Assembly: GCA_001179505.1 (NCBI GenBank)
Contig: CDMY01001045.1
Span: forward strand, 91,569 to 155,568
Direction of reading: 5' to 3'
From: Vitrella brassicaformis
Lineage: Eukaryota > Sar > Vitrellaceae
Length of the DNA: 64,000 nucleotides
The stretch's first letter is position 1. The number at the start of each line of letters is the position of its first letter. Below the pieces are notes generated by a model. The model did no database searches and was not told where the DNA came from. It was given only the letters and a program-made list of their open reading frames with translations. Positions 34,230 to 44,926 of this stretch are shown piece after piece. The position numbers and the translations under genes were made by a program.

Positions 34230-34441
34230 TGTCGACCGTTTCAGCGTTTCAGGAGATGCGAGCTACGCCCGCAAGCAGATCTCGAAGAAGGATGGGATGG
34301 CATGAAAGGAAATCCACGTCAAAGGATGCATGGCATCTCGGTGCAGACCTTACTGTCCATCTACTTGTTTGCCTTCCTCCGCTCTGGCACGGGATAAAGA
34401 TCATCACCATCTGTGTCCCAGATCATACGGCCCTGCATATC

Positions 34442-35173
34442 GCCAGCAGGCTGTCGCCTCAGCAGATCACATGCTCTCAAGTCCGACAAAAGTAGCAGCA
34501 GCAGCGCCAGCAGCGACAAGAAGAAACAGAAGAGGTGCGTGGTGAATGCATGCTGATAGACGGATGCTACACATCGTCACTCGAGGTGCTGTTTGTGGTA
34601 ACGTGTCTGCAGGAGAAACAGGCGGCCATGATGGAGATGATGGACCAGTCAGTCCAGAAGGCCATCATAGAGGCGCGCACACGGCGCACTGCCGGCGGTG
34701 TGGAGGACCGCACCACACAGGTTCGTCGGGGCAGAAAGAGGCGCAAGGGCGAGGAGATGCGTGTGGCACTCACACTCGACCGCATTGGACGGGACCGGTA
34801 GGACAGCACGAGGATAATGGACGGACAGGGGTAGAGAAACAGGCTGCCGACACCATTGCCGTGGCAATGGAGGCAGCGCAGGAGACCATCTCGTTCGGCC
34901 AGTATGCACTCGGTCAGCCACAGATCACACGCAGACGCATGTAACCAATCATTGTGTGTCTGGTCTGTGTGTGCCTGCGTGCCCATGCAGCGATACCGAC
35001 GGACGACGCCGACGAGACGGATGACCTCAGAGGATGGACACTCGGACAGGTCAGACAGACCGAGGGATGGAGGGGGAGTACATGGATGTGTGTGTGTCTT
35101 GTGCAGGCTCCTGCGTGCCTTCGACACCGTGTTCGACCGCTCCAAGCTCATGATCGGACTCGTGCGAGCCTAA
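34442..35173 (+). CDS. Hypothetical charged coiled-coil protein
   Basis: A chain of + exons: one with a Ser/Lys-rich end (LKSDKSSSSSASSDKKKQKR, ending near 34532 before GTGCGT); 34613-34798 (EKQAAMMEMMDQSVQKAI, then RRGRKRRKGEEMRVALTLDR); about 34842-34913 (ADTIAVAMEAAQETISFGQY); ~34990-35050 (IPTDDADETDDLRGWTLGQ); and ~35107-35173 (LLRAFDTVFDRSKLMIGLVRA, stop). The 5' end is unclear. It may start further left (34.25-34.4 kb) or at a small exon before 34442. The product is highly charged, with a bipartite basic stretch that could direct it to the nucleus. I recognise no family. It is divergent to copy 1 of the membrane protein. Confidence 0.45.
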
Positions 35174-35678
35174 TGAGAGCCATGGGTGGATAAGAGTGGA
35201 TGGAAGGGGGAGATGCAGATGCATGAGTGAGAGGCTGCATGACCGTCTCGACTCGATGCCGGGTCACCGTTTAGGCTAGCTCGTGAAGGAACAGACGACT
35301 GTATTTGATGGACCATTGATGATTGCATTCACTGCGCGGATGCGTGGCTGGATCGCGTTCACTCGATTGTCCACTGGGTGTCCCGATACATACGTACGCG
35401 TCCGCTTCTGCTATCATTTCGATGTGGTCCGCGGAACTTGAGGGAAAAAAAGTCGCAGGCCGCCTAGGGTGCTGCCTGAAACCGCTGCGACGAAATGACG
35501 AGCGAAGGAGCTAAGAGGCATGGCGGTGACGAGGTGAGGCGTGCAAAGCCTGTTGAAGCCCCGAAACGGCATTTTGATTCATAGCTTTGGTGGCCTGGCT
35601 GCACGATGGCTGCCAGCGCAGGTGAAAGAAGAGGTGTTGTTTGCCATGTGACGTCTGCAGCAGACGTCAACGTTGACG
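35174..35678. other. Spacer with a motif shared with 47.6 kb
   Basis: No certain exon, though a frame from ATG 35607 is open across the next gene's first exon. The 13-mer cgcctagggtgct at 35461-35473, with a similar flank (tgaaac, gctgc), also occurs at 47611-47623, upstream of copy 2 of the membrane protein. Confidence 0.45.
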
Positions 35679-37423
35679 ATGCGGCAGCAGCTGCTGGCAC
35701 AGATTCAGGCCTATCAGACCAATCAGGCGAGGGTAAGTAACCAAAACACTCACTCACTCATTCAGTGCATCCACCACTCATCGGTTGCTTTGTGTTGTTT
35801 GTGTGTGCTGTGGTGTGCAGGTCAACAATGGCATCGGCCGACTCACTCAGATGGACACCGCTGCGATCACACCACTGGTGCGGCCAGACTGCCAAACACA
35901 ACACAAAGGCCTCTGTTTCATGGTATCTCGTGTGCCTCGCTTGTTCGTCAGATGGTGGCCAAGGTCACTCGTCAGCTCGCCAACGAATCGGCCCGTCTGG
36001 CCCAGCTGGCGGACAACATCGACTCGACCATCGCACTCACAACACACACACAGGTGAGAGAGATCACACACGCACAGCTCCATGTGTGTCTTTCTGTGTG
36101 TCATCAGGCTCGGCGGCTGCGCGTGACTGACATTCCCGCCGGGCCGATGAGCATCGTCCTGGCACTCTCTGACCTCACCACCGTTGCCCGACTCAAGGCG
36201 ACAGCCCGCCACTTCAGAAACGCCCTGCGGCTCATCGTCCGCAATATTCGGCTGCGGAAGGCCATCGAGTGTGCGGGGGTTGGCGGTGTGGTGCGGTTCG
36301 GGGCTGAGCTGAGCCACGGCGATGTGATGAAGGCCATGTGGTTGATGGAGGAGGGGGGCGAGGGCGGCTGGGGGAAGGTGGCGGACACGCTCGATTCGGT
36401 GAGCATCTCGGCTATTGCCAGCTGCCGGTCACTGTGGGTGCCGGAGATCTGCAGACACACGCCACCAAGGCGGTAGGCACGACACACAGAAGAGGCAATG
36501 GGGCAATGAGTGAATGGCTCTTTCTCTGTGTCTGTGTGTGGACTGAAGGACTACTCATCACTGCCCCGTTTCTGTGCGCAGTCGATGATCGTCGGCCGCC
36601 ATGTGGCCCTCCGTCGCCCCAATGGCCAGCATGACGGCACACTCCAGCTGTTCCGCCACAATAACGAGCTCCGCGTCATTCGCAACGAGCCCGACTTCGC
36701 CATCGTCATCAACCCGCCCCTCCTCCCCACCCGCTGCGTCCATCCCTTCCATCCCTTATGGCAGCACCCATTCCAGCAGCACGCCAGGCCGCACGACCCG
36801 CCCGTCGGCAGCCGCATTTGGTGGCTGGATGGTGTGGGCTGGACGGCGGGTGTGAACGCCGGGGGCGTTTCCGCATCAGCGAGCTCCCTGCTGAAGAGGC
36901 TGCTGATACTATATCACCGGAGGATGGCTGTGGGTGGCATGTACCAGTCGCCACCAGTGGCGGTAGACCGGTAAGTGGATGGACGGCAGGTCGCTCGTGG
37001 TCTGTTTCAAACATGCATATGTTCGCCAGGAGTGTGCGTGGAGGTTATCTGGATCGTATTCTGGCTCGATCGCCTCACACGCCCCTCGACGCGTGTTCAC
37101 ACGTGACGGCATATGAGGCGGTCAGTGGGGCCTGTCTGCAGGCTCATGTGCTGACATCATCGGCCGACCCCTTCATCGCATACATTGCCTTTTCCATTCC
37201 CTCCATTCAACGCAGCAACGGTACGCATACACGTAAAGAAAGAGCACCTCGACAATGCCCCCATGGCTGCGTGCAGTGCGCATCATCATCGTTACCACCG
37301 AGGCGCCAGCAGCAGGTGTGGCCAATGGCGCCCTTCGCACAGCGATTCCCCCTGACCGCCGCCAAAGTGCGTCTCGTCCTCGGCCCCATCGCCCCCATCG
37401 TCCTCGACGGCCAGGCACCGTAG
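35679..37423 (+). CDS. Hypothetical protein with F-box-like segment
   Basis: Phase-consistent exons: 35679-35732 (MRQQLLAQIQAYQTNQAR), 35821-35877, 35952-36053 (VTRQLANESARLAQLADNI), 36108-36398, a possible 18-nt exon 36455-36472 (THATKA), then from ~36550 a longer exon (GRHVALRRPNGQHDGTLQLF, NELRVIRNEPDFAIVINPP). The 3' part (36.7-37.4 kb) is open in two frames and its structure is unresolved. The call of the end at 37423 is tentative. In exon 4, SIVLALSDLTTVARLKATAR followed by HFRNAL resembles an F-box helix pair, but the match is weak. The first ~85 residues look like a coiled coil. No known family was recognised. A substrate-adaptor role would be speculation. Confidence 0.5.
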
Positions 37424-38044
37424 ACACACAGGTGTGGGCCACACACATGATGCAGAGGACCTGATCTATGTGTCCATTGTGTGTGTTTGTTGATGTGTGT
37501 TCTGCAGGGCGGCTGGATGGCGTCAAGGAAGGCACACAAGTAGCTGACTGTCTGGCGGGCGGGCGGGCGGGTGGCATGGCTCACACCCGATGGTACAATG
37601 GGCTCTTATGGGAGAAGGATGTCGCCACTCGGATACACCCTTCGAATTCTCAAGTGTATGCAACGGATGCTGATCGCGTATATGTACATGTGTGACTGTT
37701 AATCGTACGCATTCAAGGTGTGATTCATTGAATCAGCTGTTCTGTTTGAGCATCTGCCTCACCATTCTTCTCACTCCCTTCCTGCCTCCCTGATGACCGA
37801 ACATCTTGTTATCGAAAGATGCCGAACATCTTAGTCCCAGTGTTATCATACTATTATTTCCCGCTATTGATTTCCGCCGCGCTGGAACGACAATACAGGT
37901 GCTGGTTTGTCGGACGACAACACCCACGCAGCGATGCAATACAATACCATGGGCTGTCATGTGTGTCTGCTGTCGCGTGTTTCTGCCTGTCTGTCTGCAG
38001 ATCTGATTTGTAGCCGAAGTGCCGTTCACCCAATCCATACCAGG
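37424..38044. other. Spacer upstream of MIF
   Basis: About 620 bp with no recognisable exon. It has a CGGG run (37557-37572) and AT-richer sequence from 37640 to 37880. Confidence 0.45.
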
Positions 38045-38736
38045 ATGCCTCACGTGCACGTAATGGCCTCCGCCGGCCCGCAGCCCGACATGGTCATCGA
38101 CGCCACACTGAAGGACGTCGAATCAGGTAGGTGAGTGACGGATGCGGAAGATTCTGTGAAGCTGCAACTTTGCAATCAATCCTCCGTGCAGCGGTGTGTG
38201 AGGTGCTGGGGAAGCCGCTGAGCTACGTCCAGTCGGCCTACACGCAGGCCACCAAGATGCGCTTCGGTAAGAGTGGCAGGGCGGGCTGGAGAGCGTCACC
38301 GATACAGCTGCCTGCCTGGCTGCCTGCCTGTGTGCTTCGTTTGGCGTGCAGGTGGTCAGGACGGCAACACGGTGTGGGTGCAAGTCAACAGCATCGGCAA
38401 AATTGGCCCGGCTACGAACCCCGCACTCGCACAGGCCATCACGTGAGCACGCTGGCAATGCAGTGTCAGGCAGGGAGGGGCTCGAGTCATCTCTTTCTCT
38501 GTCTGCGACTCCCCTGGCTTTCTTTGTTTGCTGCAGCAAGGCTGTCTGCGACCATTTGCCAGTCCCTGCAAATCGAGTGTGAGCGAATTTGCAGCCAGAG
38601 CACTGCCGCACCAGAGCTCATCCATCCATGTGTGTGATTGTCTGTCTGTCTGTCTGTCCGCACCATGCACAAGTTTGTCACCATGTGCGACGTGCCGGCG
38701 GCAAACTGGGCCCACGGAGGCACCACCTTTGGCTGA
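38045..38736 (+). CDS. MIF: MIF-family tautomerase
   Basis: Five exons join in phase, giving 116 residues, the normal MIF length: 38045-38126, 38192-38266, 38352-38442, 38537-38576, 38674-38736 (TGA). The start MPHVHV places proline directly after the initiator Met. That proline becomes the catalytic N-terminal base of MIF/tautomerase enzymes. Other landmarks are GKPLSYVQSAY, VNSIGKIGPATNPALA (the invariant SIGKIG core), LPVPANR and CDVPAANWAHGGTTFG at the C-terminus. The fold is a trimer with keto-enol tautomerase activity towards phenylpyruvate-like compounds. Its physiological role in protists is unclear. For exon 4, the donor after CGA (38576) was chosen over GTGTGAG two bases later because only it keeps the frame into FVTMCD. 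Confidence 0.93.
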
Positions 38737-39699
38737 ATGCCTGAAGAGTCATGCATGATTTAGTGTGTGGGCGTGGCGTGAGTGCATCGGAATGATGCTG
38801 AGCGTCCAGTGAGTGCTGATGAATTGAATGATCCCCAGGACAGACTTTTCCACGGACAGCTCTTTCTTTGGCATCGTGTTATCCCAGCCATGTGTTGTGG
38901 TTTGGGTGAAATGCTTATCTCATGGACGGACAGTCTGACGGCAATTAAGGCGTCTTGAGTGAGCGCAGTCAGTCATCACATGGACGTGTTGCCATGCCAG
39001 TCAGCATCTAACAGAGCAGCAACATACCGTGCAGCACAGCACCAGCACCCACCAGGCAGGCGCCCAACCCTCCCTCCCATACACAGCCACACCCATCCAT
39101 CCATCCAGCCATCAAACCATCAAACCACGCATGGCATGCTACTAGCAGCATTATCACATACATACAGGCAACCAGAACCAACCAGCAAAACCATCGCCCC
39201 TAGCTGGACACACAACACACACGCCCCCATTGGTGTCTGTCACCATCAATCATCACCCACCACAGGCGCCAACACATACATACGCGCCTGGATTGTCTGT
39301 CTGTCTGTCTGTCTTACCCACCCACCCGCCACCCATGCATGCCGTGATCGCAGAAATGGATCCATCCATCCATCAGTTCGTCAACCCATGCATCCCCCAT
39401 CTTTGTACCTACCCATCAGCCGCAAGCAAAGCCAGCTGATTGGTTGACACAAACGTCCAACCCACACGAACAGCTTATATACACCTGTCTATGCACTGCA
39501 CACACACTCACACGCCAGCCAGGTCAGTCAGCGAGGGTGTCAGTTAGTTACCAACCAAAGCCTCCCTCCCTCCCCCCCCCCAGCCCTGTCTGTCTGTCTG
39601 TCTGTCTGTCTGTCAGTCAAAACCGCACGCAAAAGCAAGTAGGCAACGAAAAAGGGCTAGCTACAACGAGCGAGCGAGACACCCACCACACTCACTCGC
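38737..39699. other. Repeat-rich spacer
   Basis: Almost 1 kb without a supported gene. From 39040 on it is CA- and CCAT-rich (39080-39130), with GTCT runs at 39295-39313 and 39590-39615. Open frames here are repeat artefacts. Confidence 0.55.
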
Positions 39700-40563
39700 T
39701 CAAAGGCTCGTTCGGTGTCTCGGTGAGGCGGGCTCCGACATGATGTGCAGCCCATCGTCATTGTCTGGCTGTGTCTGTCTGAGTGCCAGCAGGACCCGCT
39801 CGATGCGCGCCAGTTGCTGCACCTGGTCAGAGAAGATCCACGTCAGCACTGACCGGGGCGTGAGGGGCGGGGGCTTCAGGTCCAGCTGGGCGATGTACGT
39901 CAGGTGCAGACGGCCGTCCGGCTCCCGCCTCGCATGCACGCCACCCATCTGCATGGCATGGCAACACAATCCCCACGGCACACAGACAGACACAGATGAC
40001 GGGTGGTGAGAGGGGAGACAGACGGTCGCTTCCTTCCAGGATTGCGTTGCGTGTGGTGGTACCAGGATGGAGGCTCGCGTGGCCCTTTTCTTGGGCGTCA
40101 TAAGCAGGCTGTCGGGGACGAGCGGACCCAGATCGACGGCAAGGAAGAGCATGCTGTCCTTCTCCTGCACACACACACGCACACACACGCGCACGCACAG
40201 AGATTATAATACACACAAATGGATTGGTGCTTACTGACCTCGACGACGTGTGTGATGTGGGCGAGGACTCGGTTGAGGTCTGCGGGGATGGCACTCTTGT
40301 ACACCTGCACACACACACAAAACACACGAATGAAGGCCGATTGATTCGTGACTGCACTGGGTCGATCGACAGACAGGTGACCATACATACCTGGTATGTC
40401 AGCCATGTGTTGGCATCAACCTCCGCCACATGAGTCCCTGCAGTGAGTGCAGTGACCGACACACAACACACACGCGTGCAGTGCAGTGCACCCCTCGGTC
40501 ATGTCATTGCGTGTCGCGTGTGAAGGAGGTACGCCTGACCTCCCTCAAACAGCCAAGTCTACA

Positions 40564-40597
<34 letters not shown>

Positions 40598-43500
40598 TAT
40601 GGACAATTAGTGTGATCGAGTCCTGTTCGCAGCCAGACAGAGGGGGATACCTCGAACTCGTGTCTGTAGAGGCAGTTCTTGTCGACGTATACGGTCCGCA
40701 GGTCGCTCATGCAGACATCGGGCGACTTCATGACGTACTCGCCCCTGATGAACGGCAAGGGGGACGGGCCACTGGGGTCGCTGAACGTCCACATCTGGCC
40801 GTCAGGCGGGCAGCCCAGGCAGGCAACACACCGCACACGGGAAGGAAGGAGTACACACCAGGGCCGGGCCGGGCGGGTGTCTGTCTGTCTGTCTTTATGA
40901 CTCACCGCGACTCCGTTCTTGGTGGACTGTTTCTTCCATGGCGTCGACTGGCTCTTGAGCAGCTGGAGATACCGATCCTGACCAGACTTGATCTGACGGC
41001 CGGCCCACACAAAAGCATGTCACCATCCATCCATCGGCTCATTCTGCCTCCTCCCCGGTTGTTTCTCTCCCGAACTCACCAGTGCGCGGATGTCCTCCAC
41101 CTTGACTTTGGCGGTGGGCGCGCCCTGGCTTTTCCTGTCGTGGGCCACGTGTGGTTCTTTCGTACTTTCCCCTCCGGGCCTTCTGAACGCGCCCCCCTCC
41201 ACCTGGCCCCTCAGCGGCCAACACGCGGGCCAGCATACCTCAGACCTGTCGACGACTGGTGGCTTTGGCGAAGGGGCCTTGCTCGGCGACCGCCGGCCAC
41301 TCACTGGCGTGGTGATGGGGCCGAAGAGTGAGTCGGCCTCCCACTGCTCGCCCAAGTCGTGTTTGTGCTGCCTGGTCTTGGCCCGCGCTCGGCGTGAGTG
41401 GATGATGGACGCCACGGACGCCTCGAGGGAGAAGGAGCCCATATTGGGTGTGGAGGGGGCGCGGTGCAGGGAGGAGTGGGGCGATGGACCCAGAGGAACG
41501 GAGCCTGAAGGACGACAAGAGATGACTGACGGCATGGTGCGTGGCAAGGCAACCTAGTATGTGGAGTGAGTGCATATATCGTACCCGCTGCTCCCCCTGT
41601 GGGGCTCGATGGCTTCCCGCCGGACGAACTAGAGTCATCCGAATGGGAGGCCGCCTCCCACTCCTCATGGTGGTGCGACCCGGCAACCACACATGAAGAA
41701 CAGGCAGCGGTGGACAGCGAGGTGGAGATGCTTCGGGACGACAAGACGCTCTGCTGAGAGGGCTTGCTCCTCATGTGGGCAGCAGCCGTCTCGGCGGCAC
41801 AGCCGTCCACTCCCTTCTGGCGTTCCTCTTGATCCGCGGGCAGCGAGTGATGCGATGGCGATGAGGGCAGGGTGGGTGCCCCGTCCGACAATGTGTGGTC
41901 GTCAGCCTCATCGTCGGTGCTCTCAGCCGCTGTCGCCTTGTCGTGGCCCCGTCGCCAGAAGGAGAAGACGCCTCGAGACTTCTTGGGACGGGGCGGAGGC
42001 CTGCGCCGCCCAGACCTACCCCTCACCCCCTCTCGGTCTCTTGTCGCCTCCGCTCGCCCATCTGCCGGCTTGGTCTGTTCGCGCGTCGGAGGGACGGGGA
42101 GTGGCACGGGTTGCGGAGACGAATCAAGGTCTCGTCGCCTCCCCTTGCTGCGGGTGGTGGGATGGGATGCCTCCCGCCCCTCCATTCTGGCGTCACTGCT
42201 GCGGTGCCGTCTCCTCTGCGTGCGTCTCTCCTCGATGCGCATGTACGTGTCCACCAGCCCGTCGAGCAGCGATGTCAGCCCGCCCTCCGTGCTGCCCTGA
42301 CCCCCGCACACTCTGCCGCCCTCTAGCAGCGGCGAGCGATCCCCAAGCAGGTCCACCACAGGCGCCGTGTCGCGGGAGGGGGCAGGGGCGGGGGCGGGGC
42401 GGGGGGTCATGGGAGACAGCCGACCACCTTCCCTGGGAGACGGATTAAAGCTTCTCTTCCTCGCGGACGTCCGTTTCACATTGTCGGCCGCTTCGCCACG
42501 TCCCTTTGGCATGGCCGATTGCTGTTGCATTGGCGCCTCCAGAACGTCGCTGGCGGTAGACACAGAGAAGACGGACGGTGGCGAGCGGCGTCGGGCAGCG
42601 TTGAGAGCACCTAAGGGGTAGGAGGGGAGGGTGGTGGTCTCCTCGTGGCAGCTACTTGCACCGGATGCGGCCTGCTCGCGGGGCTGAGCGTCAGTCGCGC
42701 CCATGCTGATGCTCACGACCTCCAGATCTGGCGTTTCCACAGGCAAGGGCATCTGGAAGTCGCATTCGTCCTCTGCGAGCTCGACCGCCCACCCGTCTCC
42801 ACCGTCTCCTCCCTCTGTGTGTCCCACCACGGAGTCCAAATGAGCCTCAAGTCTCCCCTTGTCGCATGCAACTGCTGCCGGGGACACCTTCTTGCTGGCC
42901 TTCCGGTGCCTCCGCTGCATGCAGATCTTGAGGATGGCGCAGATGGCCAGCCCCAGGCAAAGCTGCTGGCCGGCGGCCATGATGAGGCCGGCCACGAGGA
43001 GCCACACGGCAAAGGGCTTCAGAGGGAATCGGGCGATCAGTTGGTGCTCCAAGGTCGGCACACAGGCGGGAAGGGGGCTGGAGGCGTCGGTGATGGATTT
43101 GCCGATGTACAGGGGAGGAGAGGCCTCGCATACTCCGGCACAACTGACAAATGGATGGATCCAAGTACGAGCAGATTGAAAGACACATGGCCCCAATCAG
43201 TCTTTGTCTTACCCCAATTCCGTCTCAGCGATCTTGGCGAGCTTCAAGAAGTGCAGAATGCGCTCTGTGGTCACGCTGTAGCCCACCAGTGACATCCGGT
43301 ACTGCTGCAAAAAGGCGTTGTTCGGAACCCTCCAATCACCCTTGCCCATCTCCATGGAGTGAACCGCCCTCCTCAACCCGCCGGCATTCCCGTCACGCAC
43401 AGCCTCCTCCCCGGCGCAGTCGAGCAGGTTGAACACCCCTTGTGGCGCACAGACCCCCATGAGGTCGTCATGCGCCTGGTGGTACCAGGCCGTGTATAGC

Positions 43501-44108
43501 CAGAGTGGCCGGTCGGTAGACGTAGAGGCGAGGGCTGTGTCGTGGGGAGGGGAGCCGCATAGCACTGACGGGGGAGAGGGGGAACTGGTGGGCAGGTGAC
43601 GGTGTTCGGAAACCTGCCAGGACAAACCAAGATGCAGAATACCACGTCACTCGAATGTCTGTAACCAGGCACAATGGCTGTGACTGACCAGTACGAGCAC
43701 CGCTAGGGCAGCGGTGCAGGTCGCAAGAGCCGCAGGGATCCTTAACAGCGTGGTTGTCAAAAAAACGGCCCCGCAGCTCCATCCACTAAATCGCCCTCGG
43801 GCGGTCCTCCGCCCCTCCTTGTCGGTCACATTGGCTTCTCCCGGCTGGGTCAGGCTCACAGCTGTCGATGATGCGGGTCGCCTGTCTAGATGTCCGGTGA
43901 GCAGGAGGCTGGCAATGTTGATAGCAGTGACGGCGAGAGAGATCCCGAGCCCCGCCACAACCGCAGCATAAGGGATGGAGTTGAGGGCCAGCACCAGCTT
44001 CAACCACAGGGGAATCAACAGTCCAGCGATAAAGAAGGTAAGCAAGACCACGACTTCGGCAATGTAGCCGAGGCAGCAGCATATCGACAGAATCGTCACC
44101 CGCCGCAT
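39700..44108 (-). CDS. Four-TM protein with C-terminal START-like domain
   Basis: Eleven exons join in phase, giving 1,175 residues: 44108-43689, 43613-43213, 43143-41585, 41514-41080, 40992-40906, 40794-40651, 40558-40540, 40437-40391, 40304-40239, 40164-40063, 39948-39700. Residues 1-140 hold three hydrophobic segments (ILSICCCLGYIAEVVVLLTF and two more). A ~170-residue presumably luminal loop with several cysteines follows, then a fourth helix (KPFAVWLLVAGLIMAAGQQL) and a basic RRHRK. A ~550-residue Ser/Pro/Arg-rich region comes next. The last ~270 residues look like a START lipid-transfer domain: CLYRHEFE, TWLFEGGTHVAEVD, TWLTYQVYKSAIPADLNRVL, DGRLHLTYIAQLDLK, PPLTPRSVLTWIF. The START call rests on pattern only. 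The fusion suggests lipid sensing or transfer at a membrane. One exon is 19 nt. Confidence 0.72.
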
Positions 44109-44510
44109 AGGTCCGGCAGCCGAAGCCACACGAAGTAAGTGTCACTGCTTGGGAAGGGGAGGGCCTTGTGGCCGCCTTGTGTGCGTCGTGGGCTCGTGCC
44201 CTGACCCTCGCCTCAGTCGTCGTAAACCGCCAACGGCTGCATGTTACCCTAGACCCTACAAACCCTACAGGGTTGCGGACAATATTTTGAAGCTTCCCCT
44301 TTTTCCTTGGGCTGCGTGACGTGGCTTCCGCCAGTAATGCAGATTCACTCAGCCGCAGACTCGAATAAATAAACACGTGGTTACATGCTTTCTCATATAT
44401 CCCGTCTCTCGCAGTCCTGTGAAAGACGCACAATATACATAGATAAATGGCGAAAAGGATTTGTACAAATATACTAACGTGTCACACGGACACACCCACA
44501 CCCACACTCA

Positions 44511-44549
<39 letters not shown>

Positions 44550-44926
44550 GATACGCATACGAAACTGCCTGCCCCTACGACCTAATTAATCACTGGCATG
44601 TGCTTCCTTCCTCATTGGGATGGCGGCCTCGCTTTATGTATGTCATCATCATACACGGTCGGCCTGAAAGTCTTAATTCATCGGGAGACACCTGAGCCCG
44701 CATGAGCTGGCCAGAGCAGGCTACACCCATTTTTTCTCATTCCGACATCCTCACAGTGACAAAACCAAAAATGGCATGATGAGCACGAAGTCCAAACTTC
44801 CCCCTGGCTCTGTGAGCACATGAGGCACATCCCACGGCAGCCACCCACCCCCCCAAAATAGAGATCTGCACTTTTCACTGCCTAGCTACCATCTGCCTGT
44901 CTGTGTGTCCGTCGGCCGTCTGCTCT
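44109..44926. other. Promoter/spacer with telomere-like motif and GA run
   Basis: This lies between the START gene start and the FMO stop, both on -. It holds cccta-type motifs at 44246-44274, including AAACCCTA (44260-44267) in a small inverted repeat (aaccct/agggtt). A GA dinucleotide run is at 44515-44548. No gene was seen. Confidence 0.5.
44515..44548. repeat. GA microsatellite
   Basis: About 17 uninterrupted GA units lie in the spacer downstream of the FMO-type gene. Confidence 0.9.

Larger units (their letters stand above)
30204..34232. repeat. Inverted duplication, left arm
   Basis: Two pieces of this interval recur in reverse orientation at 47.7-50.5 kb: 31484-34232 (the membrane-protein gene plus its 3' flank) and 30204-30276 (part of MutL-CTD exon 3). 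The 1.2 kb between them is absent from the other arm. Similarity starts almost exactly at the start codon (34229). Confidence 0.85.

Noticed and set aside
41301-43196. Single 631-codon minus ORF as a complete gene
   Set aside because: It is mainly exon 3 of the START-fusion gene plus intron read-through. Upstream and downstream exons join in phase.
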